A stretch of 64,000 nt of DNA from Bacillota bacterium. Its GTDB lineage: Bacteria; Bacillota; Clostridia; Acetivibrionales; DTU013. The position numbers and the translations under genes were made by a program. Shown here in pieces: positions 33,670 to 42,106 of the stretch. The stretch spans positions 17,639 through 81,638 of the forward strand of contig JAEYOP010000008.1 of the NCBI GenBank assembly GCA_023411575.1, given 5' to 3'. Each line of letters begins with the position of its first letter. The first letter of the stretch is position 1. The notes beneath the pieces were generated by a model. That model saw nothing but the letters and a program-made list of their open reading frames with translations, had not been told where the DNA came from and ran no database searches.

Positions 33670-34380
33670 TTAACGGCAGCTGTCGGGTTTAAGCTCCTTG
33701 CTCAGTTTTTTGATCGCCTTCTTTTCGATCCGGGATACGTAGGAGCGGGATATTCCAAGCATTCCGGCGATCTCGCGCTGTGTCTTGCTCGTGCCGTTCA
33801 AAAGCCCGTATCGCAGTTCAAGAACTGTCTTTTCGCGCTTTTTAAGCACAGCCTTCATCTTATTATAGAGCCGTTTTACCTGCATCTTCAATTCGACTTC
33901 GTCTATGACGGATTCGGCTTCGTTCCCTATGACGTCGATCAGCGTGATTTCGTTGCCCTCACGATCAATACCGATGGGGTCGTGTAGGGAAACCTCGCTC
34001 TGGATCTTCTTTGTCGAGCGGATCTGCATCAAAATTTCATTTTCAATGCAGCGGGCCGCATAAGTGGCAAGCCGGGTTCCTTTTGACTGGTCGAAGGTGG
34101 AAATGGCTTTGATCAGACCGATGGTTCCGATCGAAATCAAATCGTCGCAATCGCTGCTGAAGGTGTTGTACTTTTTGACAATATGGGCCACCAGGCGCAG
34201 ATTTCTTTCGATCAGTGTGTTTTTGGCATCGTCGCTGCCTGCCTTGTAGGCATCAATGTATTTTTGCTCTTCTTCGGCGGAAAGCGGTTGAGGGAATGAG
34301 TTCGTGCTTGATACATAACCCAGTTGAAAGAATACACTTCCGATTACATCATTGAAGAGGGAGAATAAGAAGTGCAGCAA
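33670..34380 (-). CDS. sigK: sporulation sigma factor SigK (pro-sigma-K)
   Basis: A sigma-70 family factor of about 236 residues. An N-terminal hydrophobic stretch (LLHFLFSLFNDVIGSVFF) precedes the mature-like start YVSSTNSFPQPLS, matching a pro-sigma-K leader cleaved by an intramembrane protease. Region 2 follows (NLRLVAHIVKKY, DLISIGTIGLIKAI, GTRLATYAARCIENEILM), and region 4 ends with the helix-turn-helix QREIAGMLGISRSYVSRIEKKA. SigK drives late mother-cell sporulation genes. It is uninterrupted here, unlike skin-bearing species. I chose TTG at 34380, about nine bases after a G-run; GTG 34389 lies inside that run. A second decayed copy of its 3' end lies at 31086-31274. Confidence 0.93.
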   Translation of the reverse strand: MLHFLFSLFNDVIGSVFFQLGYVSSTNSFPQPLSAEEEQKYIDAYKAGSDDAKNTLIERNLRLVAHIVKKYNTFSSDCDDLISIGTIGLIKAISTFDQSKGTRLATYAARCIENEILMQIRSTKKIQSEVSLHDPIGIDREGNEITLIDVIGNEAESVIDEVELKMQVKRLYNKMKAVLKKREKTVLELRYGLLNGTSKTQREIAGMLGISRSYVSRIEKKAIKKLSKELKPDSCR

Positions 34381-34494
34381 ACGAGGCACCCCCCTGGAAA
34401 ATTGGTCACCTTATAAGTATATGAGCCGGGAATCGAAGAATTGCCTGTCCTGTTTTTTAAAATAAAAATATTTTTTGAATTGGAATTTTTCAGA

Positions 34495-34523
34495 TTGATA
34501 AATTGTTGCCCTTGTGTTATACT
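34495..34523 (+). promoter_or_regulatory. sigma-A promoter of rpsB
   Basis: TTGATA (34495-34500), a 17-base spacer and TATACT (34518-34523). An untranslated leader of roughly 100 bases with GC-rich self-complementary stretches (CCCC and GGGG near 34568-34577) follows and may be a regulatory leader, but I cannot assign a known family. Confidence 0.65.
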
Positions 34524-34629
34524 ACATAACGAAAAAATACGCACACAGACCGACGGCGGGAGGAGTGCCCCACGGGGTGGACCGGCCGGATGAAGCTGTG
34601 GAGGTATAAAACTTAAGGAGGACATGAAT

Positions 34630-35391
34630 ATGTCAGTTATTTCAATGAAACAGCTGCTGGAAGCAGGTGTCCATTTCGGTCACCAGACCAGGAGATGGAA
34701 CCCCAAAATGGCCGAATACATCTTTACGGAGAGAAACGGCATCTACATCATCGACCTGCAGAAGACCGTCAAGAAGGTGGAGGAAGCTTACTACTTCGTC
34801 CGGGAAGTCGCTATGAGCGGCAATGACATTCTTTTTGTAGGAACCAAAAAGCAGGCCCAGGATTCCATTAAAGAAGAAGCAGACAGGAGCAGCCAGTATT
34901 TTGTCAATGCAAGATGGCTCGGCGGCATGCTTACCAACTTCAAGACCATCCGCAAGAGGATCGACCGTCTGAACCAGCTGGACAACATGGAAAAGAACGG
35001 TTTGTTCGAAGTGCTGCCCAAGAAGGAAGTCATCAAGCTGAAAGCCGAAATGGAAAAGCTTGAAAAATACCTCGGCGGCATCAAGAACATGAAGAAGATT
35101 CCCGGAGCCATGTTCGTAGTTGACCCGAGGAAGGAAAGAATCGCCATTCTCGAAGCAAGGAAGTTGGGCATCCCGGTAGTGGCCATCGTTGATACGAACT
35201 GCGACCCGGACGAAGTGGATTACGTAATCCCGGGCAACGACGACGCAATAAGGGCGGTCAAGCTCATTGCCGCCAAGATCGCCGACGCCATCCTGGAAGG
35301 ACGCCAGGGCGAACAGCTTTCGGCAAGCAGCACCGAAGCCGAAGACAAGATCAATGAAGTGGATGCCGAAGAAGTACCTGCAGAAGCTTAA
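34630..35391 (+). CDS. rpsB: 30S ribosomal protein S2
   Basis: Small-subunit protein S2, about 253 residues. It opens MSVISMKQLLEAGVHFGHQT and contains the family segments RRWNPKMAEYIFTERNGI and PGAMFVVDPRKERIAI. The C-terminus is an acidic extension. AAGGAGG at 34615-34621 fits the ATG at 34630; the ATG at 34624 is too close. It is separated from tsf by a terminator-like hairpin, which may reduce tsf expression relative to rpsB. Confidence 0.98.
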   Translation: MSVISMKQLLEAGVHFGHQTRRWNPKMAEYIFTERNGIYIIDLQKTVKKVEEAYYFVREVAMSGNDILFVGTKKQAQDSIKEEADRSSQYFVNARWLGGMLTNFKTIRKRIDRLNQLDNMEKNGLFEVLPKKEVIKLKAEMEKLEKYLGGIKNMKKIPGAMFVVDPRKERIAILEARKLGIPVVAIVDTNCDPDEVDYVIPGNDDAIRAVKLIAAKIADAILEGRQGEQLSASSTEAEDKINEVDAEEVPAEA

Positions 35392-35397
35392 TAACGG

Positions 35398-35429
35398 AAA
35401 GCCCGGTACCGGAACCGGACCGGGCTTTT
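35398..35429 (+). terminator. hairpin terminator/attenuator between rpsB and tsf
   Basis: Stem AAAGCCCGGT (35398-35407) / ACCGGGCTTT (35419-35428) with an 11-base loop is followed by TA-rich sequence. The U-tract is short, so it is probably partial. Confidence 0.7.
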
Positions 35430-35500
35430 AAAATGAGGACAGGAATAAAGGCCGATGGATTTGGCTAATAATATGATTACTATTGTTTGGAGGAATTTGG

Positions 35501-36148
35501 ATGATTACTGCTGAATTGGTGAAACAACTCCGCGAAAGAACCGGCGCGGGCATGATGGACTGCAAAAAGGCTCTTACCGAAACAAACGGAGATATGGACA
35601 AGGCTATTGATTTTCTGAGGGAAAAAGGACTCGCAGCCGCGGCAAAGAAAGCGGGCAGGATCGCTGCGGAAGGACTCGTTGATTCATACATACACGGTAA
35701 CGGCAGAATCGGCGTACTGGTTGAAGTGAATATAGAGACGGACTTTGCCGCTGCAAACGATGAATTCAAGCAGCTTGTCAAGGACATTGCGATGCAGGTT
35801 GCCGCCGCAAAACCGGAATATGTCAAACGGGAAGAAGTTCCTACCGACGTTCTGGAAAAGGAAATGGAAATCCTCAGAGCCCAGGCCAGAAATGAAGGCA
35901 AGCCGGAAAAGATCATCGAAAAGATGGTGGAAGGCAGAATTGAGAAATATTATAAGGAAATCTGCCTTTTGGAACAGCCGTGGATCAAGGATCCCGACAA
36001 GACGATCAAGCAGTTGGTGACCGAAAAGATTGCCACCATTGGGGAGAACATCAGCGTAAGAAGATTTGCACGGTTTGAAAGAGGCGAGGGCCTGGCAAAG
36101 AAGGAAGAAAATTTTGCCGAGGAAGTAGCAAAGCAGATTGGTGGTTAA
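35501..36148 (+). CDS. tsf: translation elongation factor Ts
   Basis: EF-Ts, the nucleotide-exchange factor for EF-Tu, 215 residues. The N-terminal UBA-like domain (ITAELVKQLRERTGAGMMDC, CKKALTETNGD) is followed by the core with VEVNIETDFAAAND. It is the short form without the extra subdomain present in the ~300-residue proteins. GGAGG lies seven bases before ATG 35501. The gene order rpsB-tsf-pyrH-frr is standard. Confidence 0.97.
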   Translation: MITAELVKQLRERTGAGMMDCKKALTETNGDMDKAIDFLREKGLAAAAKKAGRIAAEGLVDSYIHGNGRIGVLVEVNIETDFAAANDEFKQLVKDIAMQVAAAKPEYVKREEVPTDVLEKEMEILRAQARNEGKPEKIIEKMVEGRIEKYYKEICLLEQPWIKDPDKTIKQLVTEKIATIGENISVRRFARFERGEGLAKKEENFAEEVAKQIGG

Positions 36149-36155
36149 AAAAAGT

Positions 36156-36187
36156 GGGAACATATAAACCGTATGTTCCCTTTTTTA
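36156..36187 (+). terminator. intrinsic terminator after tsf
   Basis: Stem GGGAACATA (36156-36164) / TATGTTCCC (36172-36180) with a 7-base loop, followed by TTTTTT. Confidence 0.8.
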
Positions 36188-36263
36188 TGAAATCAAGCAG
36201 CAGCCAGCAGGAATTTCTTATTTTTTGTAGAACAATAATTAAAGAGTGGGGGTTACATCCAAC

Positions 36264-36968
36264 ATGACGCCAAAGTACAGAAGAGTTTTGCTCAAACTGA
36301 GCGGGGAAGCGCTGGCGGGAGAGATGAAGGCCGGAATCGACACGGACACGCTTGGCGCTATTTCCGACAAGATTGCCGAAGCCTACCGGCTGGGAGTTGA
36401 AATATCCATTGTCGTGGGCGGAGGGAATTTCTGGCGGGGCAGAAGCGGCAAAGGAATGGATCGGACGACGGCGGACCATATGGGCATGCTGGCAACGGTT
36501 ATAAACTCACTGGCACTCCAGGACGCCCTGGAATCAAGGGGCATTCCTACGAGGGTCCAGACGGCGATCGAGATGAGGCAGATTGCGGAGCCGTACATCC
36601 GGAGGAAAGCAATTCGTCACCTTGAAAAGAGGAGAATCGTCATTTTTGCATGCGGTACGGGAAATCCCTATTTCTCCACCGACACAACTGCCGCGCTGAG
36701 AGCCGCCGAGATCGATGCGGAGGTTATTCTGAAGGCAACGATGGTGGACGGCGTTTATGACTGCGATCCGAAGAAAAACCCCAATGCCGTGCGGTTCGAG
36801 ACGCTGGCGTTTTCGGAAGCTCTGAGCAGGAGGCTTGGCGTAATGGATTCCACGGCCATGTCCCTGTGCATGGACAACAACATCCCGCTGATTGTGTTTG
36901 ACATGAAAGACCCGGATAACATTTTAAAGGTGTTCAAAGGCGAAAATATCGGTACAATTTTAACATAA
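36264..36968 (+). CDS. pyrH: uridylate kinase
   Basis: Hexameric UMP kinase of the amino-acid-kinase fold, 234 residues. The opening PKYRRVLLKLSGEALAGE, the glycine-rich VVGGGNFWRG and the TGNPYFSTDTTAALRAAEI segment are diagnostic. It converts UMP to UDP in pyrimidine synthesis. ATG 36264 gives the usual N-terminus; a GTG at 36246 would add six residues and overlap the Shine-Dalgarno GTGGGGG. It is followed by frr after 22 bases. Confidence 0.97.
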   Translation: MTPKYRRVLLKLSGEALAGEMKAGIDTDTLGAISDKIAEAYRLGVEISIVVGGGNFWRGRSGKGMDRTTADHMGMLATVINSLALQDALESRGIPTRVQTAIEMRQIAEPYIRRKAIRHLEKRRIVIFACGTGNPYFSTDTTAALRAAEIDAEVILKATMVDGVYDCDPKKNPNAVRFETLAFSEALSRRLGVMDSTAMSLCMDNNIPLIVFDMKDPDNILKVFKGENIGTILT

Positions 36969-36990
36969 TGATATAGAGGAGGTTTTTCGT

Positions 36991-37548
36991 ATGGCAAATG
37001 CTGCTTACAAGGATATCGAGGACAAAATGAGCAAGGCGATTCACGTTCTGAAGGAGGAGTTGTCCGGGCTGCGTGCCGGCAGGGCGAATCCGGCCATACT
37101 GGACAGGATAGCCGTGGACTATTACGGAGTTCCGACCCCCATAAACCAGCTTGGCAGTGTATCCGTTCCGGAGGCGAGGGTGATTGTGATCCAGCCGTGG
37201 GATGCGAAAATACTGAAGGATATTGAAAAAGCCATACAGAAATCGGATATCGGGATCAACCCGAACAATGACGGCAAGGTCATCCGGCTGATTTTCCCGA
37301 TCCTGACCGAAGAAAGAAGAAAAGAGCTCACCAAGAGCGTCAAGAAATTCGGCGAGGATACGAAGATCGCCATTCGCTCCATCCGGAGAGATGCCATTGA
37401 GCATTTCAAGGTTCAGAAGAAGAACAGCGAAATTACCGAGGACGATCTGAAGGACATGGAAGAAGATGTCCAGAAGATGACGGACAAATTTATCGCGGAA
37501 GTGGATAAGATCGTTGAACTCAAGGACAAGGAAATCATGGAGGTTTAA
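36991..37548 (+). CDS. frr: ribosome recycling factor
   Basis: A 185-residue ribosome recycling factor, which with EF-G splits post-termination ribosomes. Signature stretches are LKEELSGLRAGRANPAILD, VRLIFPILTEERRKEL-like (here VIRLIFPILTEERRKEL) and the C-terminal long helix. GAGGAGG precedes the ATG. Length is exactly the family norm. Confidence 0.98.
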   Translation: MANAAYKDIEDKMSKAIHVLKEELSGLRAGRANPAILDRIAVDYYGVPTPINQLGSVSVPEARVIVIQPWDAKILKDIEKAIQKSDIGINPNNDGKVIRLIFPILTEERRKELTKSVKKFGEDTKIAIRSIRRDAIEHFKVQKKNSEITEDDLKDMEEDVQKMTDKFIAEVDKIVELKDKEIMEV

Positions 37549-37583
37549 ACTGCTCCGTCTAGGCACGGCAGGCAGGCGGTCAT

Positions 37584-37787
37584 ATGGATATACCTGATGT
37601 TTCCGGATACAGGCTGGAACAGGCTCTGGCGCTTCTAAAAAAGCAGGGCTTTGAGAAAACCGAAGTAAGGCTGACCGCGTCTCCGAGGCTGAGAGAGGCG
37701 GGATTTGACGGCGGAGCCAGGGTGGTAAGGCAGTCCGAGGCGGAAGACGGAACCATAGTACTCCTCGTCTGCAATATGAATATTTAG
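37584..37787 (+). CDS. small single PASTA-like domain protein
   Basis: A 67-residue protein that looks like one free-standing PASTA domain. IPDVSGYRLEQALALLKKQG matches the P-D-V-x-G-x(4)-A-x(3)-L pattern, and RVVRQSEAEDGTIVLLVC supplies the closing strand. No signal peptide or membrane helix, so it is probably cytoplasmic, unlike the muropeptide-sensing PASTA kinases and PBPs. It sits right after frr and is followed by a strong terminator. Function unknown. Confidence 0.7.
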   Translation: MDIPDVSGYRLEQALALLKKQGFEKTEVRLTASPRLREAGFDGGARVVRQSEAEDGTIVLLVCNMNI

Positions 37788-37800
37788 AAGAATTGCGGAA

Positions 37801-37829
37801 CAAGGCCGGTCACGCGGCCTTGTTTTTTT
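37801..37829 (+). terminator. strong intrinsic terminator ending the pyrH-frr transcript
   Basis: A perfect 8-bp stem CAAGGCCG / CGGCCTTG (37801-37808, 37815-37822) with a 6-base loop, followed by seven Ts. Confidence 0.9.
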
Positions 37830-37901
37830 GTTTACCGGCATAGTGTCATCTTGCCGCAAAATCGATGGGGCTCGACGCCCCGGAGATTTTGATTTTATTA
37901 T

Positions 37902-37930
37902 TTGTTTTTATGAGTGGGGTTTTGTATAAT
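37902..37930 (+). promoter_or_regulatory. candidate promoter of the uppS-polC operon
   Basis: TTGTTT (37902-37907), a 17-base spacer and a perfect TATAAT (37925-37930) lie about 75 bases before uppS, directly downstream of a strong terminator. Confidence 0.65.
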
Positions 37931-38006
37931 AATATTTGGCAGTTGAGAGAAATGTTCTTTGGACATTTCCATGAATGCGATTATTTGTTTCACCGGAGGT
38001 AAGCGG

Positions 38007-38756
38007 ATGGGAATTTTTAGCCGCGGCAAGCAGAAGAGCCCGGTGGTGGACACCAGGGAACCGATTCCGGCCCATATTGCGATCATTATGGATGGAAACG
38101 GGCGATGGGCCGCCAGAAGGGGCCTGCCCAGAAATGCCGGGCACAGGGAAGGGGCCAATACCCTCAAAAGAGTAGTTCGGAACTGCGATGAGATCGGGAT
38201 CAAATACCTGACGGTATATGCCTTTTCAACGGAAAACTGGAACCGGCCCAAGGAGGAAGTAGACGCGCTGATGTCGCTTTTGCTGGAATTTCTGAGGAAA
38301 GCCGATGAAGAGCTAGCCGGCCAGAACATTCGGATCCGGGTCATTGGAGAATCCAGCGGCCTTTCCGGGGAAATCAAAAAGGAAATCGTCCGGATTACGG
38401 AAAATACGGCGGGAAATACGGGTCTCACCTTGTTGATCGCATTGAATTACGGCAGCAGGGCCGAGATCGTCAACGCCGCCGCCAGGATCGCCCGGGAAGT
38501 GAAAAGGGGTTCCCTGAATGCGGAGGAGATCGACGAGAAGCTGTTTTCCAGATATCTTTACACGGCGGACATACCGGACCCCGACCTTGTCATCCGCCCC
38601 AGCGGAGAGCACAGGATCAGCAATTTCCTGCTCTGGCAGTCGTCCTACTCCGAGTTCTGGTATTCCGACATCCTCTGGCCGGATTTTTCAAAAAGGCACC
38701 TGCATGAAGCGATAGGGGAATATCAGAAAAGAAATAGACGTTTTGGAGGACTATAA
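38007..38756 (+). CDS. uppS: undecaprenyl diphosphate synthase
   Basis: A 249-residue cis-prenyltransferase that makes the C55 lipid carrier for cell-wall synthesis. Motif HIAIIMDGNGRWA carries the catalytic Asp29, and YAFSTENWNRP and the C-terminal DLVIRPSGEHRISNFLLWQ are conserved. GGAGG lies seven bases before ATG 38007. cdsA follows after three bases. Confidence 0.97.
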   Translation: MGIFSRGKQKSPVVDTREPIPAHIAIIMDGNGRWAARRGLPRNAGHREGANTLKRVVRNCDEIGIKYLTVYAFSTENWNRPKEEVDALMSLLLEFLRKADEELAGQNIRIRVIGESSGLSGEIKKEIVRITENTAGNTGLTLLIALNYGSRAEIVNAAARIAREVKRGSLNAEEIDEKLFSRYLYTADIPDPDLVIRPSGEHRISNFLLWQSSYSEFWYSDILWPDFSKRHLHEAIGEYQKRNRRFGGL

Positions 38757-38759
38757 GGA

Positions 38760-39611
38760 ATGAAGACCAGGATTATCAGCGGAGCTGCTGCAATAGGACT
38801 GCTGGCTCTCGTCGTGTATTTGGGGAGTACGGCTATAGGCATCGCCATATTTTTTCTTGCAGTGATCGGGATATATGAATTTTATAAAGCCCTTTCCAAA
38901 GGCGGCTTCAAGCCGGTTTACACTGCGGGCTTTCTGGCCTGCCTGCCGCTCCTGGCCCTGGCTTTGGACGGAACCGTCAAGGGAAGCGGAGGAACGGGGA
39001 GTGGTCCGCAGGGGGTGAGCCTGGTTTTGACCGCTGTGGCCGCCGGGGTTTTCATTCTGGTCGTCTTTTTGTTCTGCCTGCTGATCTTTTCGGACGGGAA
39101 ATATACCGTATCGGACATCGCCGTTACCATCCTGGGAATTCTTTATGTGGTATTCCTGTTTTCCTTTGTTACAATGACCCGGAAAATGGGAAATGGTTAC
39201 CTGTACATATGGCTGATTTTCATCGGCGCCTGGGTAACGGATACCTTTGCTTATTTCACCGGCGTTTCCATCGGAAAAACGAAGATCCTGCCCAAGGTCA
39301 GCCCGAAGAAATCCCTGGAGGGGAGCATCGGGGGCGTTATAGGCTGCATCGCGGCCATGCTGCTGTTCGGGGTGTATTTTAAGGATGTTTTGAATGTGCC
39401 GGTTTACCACTTCGCCTTTCTTGGCCTCATCTGCGGGATCGTGTCCCAGATCGGCGACTGGGCGGCCTCCGCCGTGAAAAGAGCGGTGGACATCAAGGAT
39501 TACGGAAACATCATGCCGGGACACGGCGGTGTGCTGGACAGGCTGGACAGCATATTGCTGGTGGCGCCCTGCGTTTATTTTTACATTAGCTTGTTTTTTT
39601 TGAAAGGATAA
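38760..39611 (+). CDS. cdsA: phosphatidate cytidylyltransferase
   Basis: Integral membrane enzyme making CDP-diacylglycerol, 283 residues with about eight hydrophobic segments. The C-terminal signature SAVKRAVDIKDYG...GHGGVLDRLDS is intact. CDP-diacylglycerol feeds PgsA, encoded at 4052. Its 3' end contains the first copy of a 19-base direct repeat that recurs at the dxr start. Confidence 0.96.
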   Translation: MKTRIISGAAAIGLLALVVYLGSTAIGIAIFFLAVIGIYEFYKALSKGGFKPVYTAGFLACLPLLALALDGTVKGSGGTGSGPQGVSLVLTAVAAGVFILVVFLFCLLIFSDGKYTVSDIAVTILGILYVVFLFSFVTMTRKMGNGYLYIWLIFIGAWVTDTFAYFTGVSIGKTKILPKVSPKKSLEGSIGGVIGCIAAMLLFGVYFKDVLNVPVYHFAFLGLICGIVSQIGDWAASAVKRAVDIKDYGNIMPGHGGVLDRLDSILLVAPCVYFYISLFFLKG

Positions 39612-39658
39612 CGCAATACATGGCGTTACCGTTAAGGGAGGATAACGCAATACATGGC
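39606..39658 (+). repeat. 19-bp direct repeat joining cdsA and dxr
   Basis: GGATAACGCAATACATGGC occurs at 39606-39624 and at 39640-39658. The first copy holds the cdsA stop and the second the dxr ATG. Two ATGs result, 35 bases apart and out of frame; only the second has the Shine-Dalgarno GGGAGGA. It looks like a 34-base local duplication. Confidence 0.85.
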
Positions 39659-40796
39659 AAAGACTATTGCAATACTCGGTTCTACCGGATCCATCGGTGT
39701 ACAAACCCTGGACGTGGCCCGAAATCTTGGCATACGGGTTTGCGCCCTGACCGCCAATTCCAATATAGACCTGCTTGAAAAACAGGCGAGAGAATTCAAG
39801 CCGTTGCTGGTTTCTGCCGGCGACAGCGGCCTGGCGCTTGAATTGGAGCGCAGGCTGAAAGGTCTGGGCATTGAGGTCCACTATGGCCTGGAGGGCCTGA
39901 AAGCGGCAGTTTCCATCCGCGAGGCCGACACGGTCGTTACCTCCATCGTCGGGGTGGCAGGGCTGATTCCCACAGTGGAAGCCATACGCCACGGCAAGAA
40001 CATTGCCCTTGCCAACAAGGAGACCCTGGTTACGGCGGGGGAGATCGTCATGGCGGAAGCCAGGGAGCACGGCGTTTCGATTTTTCCGGTGGACAGCGAG
40101 CACTCCGCCATTTACCAGTGCCTGGCCGCAAACCGGAAGCAGGACGTGGAAAGGCTTATATTGACTGCCTCCGGGGGGCCCTTCCGGGGGAAGACGGCGA
40201 AGGAACTGAAAGGGGTATCGGTTGCCCAGGCCTTAAAGCATCCGAACTGGAGCATGGGCAGCAAGATCACGATAGACTCGGCGACGCTGATGAACAAAGG
40301 GCTGGAAGTAATCGAGGCGCGCTGGCTGTTCGATTTTACGCCGGATCGGATCAAGGTCGTGGTCCATCCCCAGAGCATCATCCACTCCATGGTGGAATAT
40401 GTGGACGGTTCGGTTCTGGCCCAGCTTGGATCGCCCGATATGCGCATTCCGATACAGCTGGCGCTGACCTGGCCGGAAAGGGCGCCCAACGTTTTTTCCA
40501 GGCTGGATTTCCTCAAATGCGGCAGCCTGACCTTCGAGGAGCCGGACCGGAAGAGCTTCGCCTGCCTGGAACTGGCATTCGAAGCCTTGAAGGCGGGCGG
40601 TTCGATGCCGGCGGTCATGAACGGCGCAAATGAAGCGGCGGTCGAGCTGTTTTTAAAAGAAAAAATAGGGTTTGGCGACATTCCGCGGCGGATCGCTGGG
40701 GCAATGGAAGCCCATGTTGTGAATATAACGCCGGACCTGGATGATATAATAGAAGTAGACAGATGGGCAAGAAGAATGGTTGGAGGTAGCATATGA
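39654..40796 (+). CDS. dxr: 1-deoxy-D-xylulose 5-phosphate reductoisomerase
   Basis: A 380-residue enzyme for the second step of the methylerythritol phosphate isoprenoid pathway. The NADPH-binding start ILGSTGSIGVQTLDV, ALANKETLVTAGE, PVDSEHSAIYQCL (metal site) and LTASGGPFRG (flexible loop) are all present. It overlaps rseP by four bases (ATGA). Together with ispG two genes later it indicates an MEP-pathway organism. Confidence 0.97.
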   Translation: MAKTIAILGSTGSIGVQTLDVARNLGIRVCALTANSNIDLLEKQAREFKPLLVSAGDSGLALELERRLKGLGIEVHYGLEGLKAAVSIREADTVVTSIVGVAGLIPTVEAIRHGKNIALANKETLVTAGEIVMAEAREHGVSIFPVDSEHSAIYQCLAANRKQDVERLILTASGGPFRGKTAKELKGVSVAQALKHPNWSMGSKITIDSATLMNKGLEVIEARWLFDFTPDRIKVVVHPQSIIHSMVEYVDGSVLAQLGSPDMRIPIQLALTWPERAPNVFSRLDFLKCGSLTFEEPDRKSFACLELAFEALKAGGSMPAVMNGANEAAVELFLKEKIGFGDIPRRIAGAMEAHVVNITPDLDDIIEVDRWARRMVGGSI

Positions 40797-42085
40797 ATTT
40801 TGTCTTGGCGTTCCTTGCGTTTAATATAATCGTTATTGTGCATGAACTGGGCCATTTCCTGGCCGCAAAGAAATTCGGCATCAAGGTGCTGGAGTTCTCC
40901 CTTTTCATCGGGCCGAAGATTTTCAGCTTCCAGAAGGGGGACACGATGTACTCCCTCCGGCTGTTCCCGATCATGGCTTATGTCAAGATGGAGGGGGAGA
41001 TGGAGGAGTCGGACAGCGAATCCGCCTTCAACAACAAGCCGAAGCACGCCCGGGCCCTGACCGCTTTCGGCGGGCCCTTCGCAAACCTGCTGCTGGCCGT
41101 GGTCCTGCTGACGGTCTATTTTGCCGTTGCCGGCTATGACAGCACGGTGGTCAGCAGAGTGGTGCAAAATTCCGCGGCGTCCGAGGCGGGTCTCCAGCAG
41201 GGCGATAAAATCGTATCTTATGATGACAAAAGGGCTTATGTTCAACTGGATATTGTGCAGTTTCTTTACGTCTCGAAGGGAATACCGGCAAAGGTCGGAT
41301 ATGTAAGAGACGGCAAAACCTATACGACAACAATCAAACCGGTCATCTACCCTGCGGCGACTGCGCCGAAAATCGGAGTAAGCCTTGGCGCGGACAACGG
41401 ACCCGATTCCAATGTCATCAATGCCCTGTCCGCCGATTATCCGGCCGCGAAGATGGGTCTCCTGGTCGGCGACCGGATTATTGCCATGAACGATACGGAA
41501 ATCAAAACCGCCCAGGAGCTTATGGATTACGTTGCGAAAAACGGCTTGAAAAAGATCGAAGTTACCGTGCAAAGGGGCGAGTCCAAGCTGACCGTCGGGA
41601 TTACGCCGATTGAAGTGAAAACGACGGAAACCTACGATCTCGGACTGGGCCTGGCAACCATAAAAGGCGGTCTTGTGGACTCGCTGCGGGAATCGGCGGT
41701 TTTCACCTACTCCATCTCCAGAAGCGTGGCCTACAGCATCGGCTGGCTTATAACCGGCAAGGCGAAGTTGAGCGATGTGATGGGTCCCATCGGTATGGTC
41801 AATACCATAGGAACGGTGGTCAAACAGGCGCCGAATGCAATGGAAATGCTGCTTTATCTGATTCGCATAACGGCGCTGCTAAGCATCGCCATAGGGGCCA
41901 CCAACCTGGTGCCCTTCCCGATGCTGGACGGCGGCAGGCTCGTATTGATCGGCATGGAGGCGATAAGGGGAAAGCCGCTGAGCCAGGAGAAGGAAGCCTA
42001 TATCTCGATGGTCGGCTTTGTGCTGATCATTCTTCTGGGCATTTATGCGGCGTATAACGATATTGTCCGGATTATAACCGGGTAG
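40793..42085 (+). CDS. rseP: site-2 intramembrane zinc metalloprotease RseP
   Basis: A 430-residue membrane protease. HELGH at 17-21 is the zinc site in the first transmembrane helix, and PDZ-type domains lie in the middle (about 115-285, seemingly two). The third zinc ligand motif NLVPFPMLDGGRL lies near residue 380. Homologues cleave anti-sigma factors and signal-peptide remnants. Translationally coupled to dxr. Confidence 0.95.
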   Translation: MNFVLAFLAFNIIVIVHELGHFLAAKKFGIKVLEFSLFIGPKIFSFQKGDTMYSLRLFPIMAYVKMEGEMEESDSESAFNNKPKHARALTAFGGPFANLLLAVVLLTVYFAVAGYDSTVVSRVVQNSAASEAGLQQGDKIVSYDDKRAYVQLDIVQFLYVSKGIPAKVGYVRDGKTYTTTIKPVIYPAATAPKIGVSLGADNGPDSNVINALSADYPAAKMGLLVGDRIIAMNDTEIKTAQELMDYVAKNGLKKIEVTVQRGESKLTVGITPIEVKTTETYDLGLGLATIKGGLVDSLRESAVFTYSISRSVAYSIGWLITGKAKLSDVMGPIGMVNTIGTVVKQAPNAMEMLLYLIRITALLSIAIGATNLVPFPMLDGGRLVLIGMEAIRGKPLSQEKEAYISMVGFVLIILLGIYAAYNDIVRIITG

Positions 42086-42106
42086 GGTTTGGGGGGCTGG
42101 TTCCAT

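Noticed and set aside
31275..33670. A live skin-like recombination element in sigK
   Set aside because: sigK is uninterrupted and there is no serine or tyrosine recombinase gene in the insert; at most it is a remnant.
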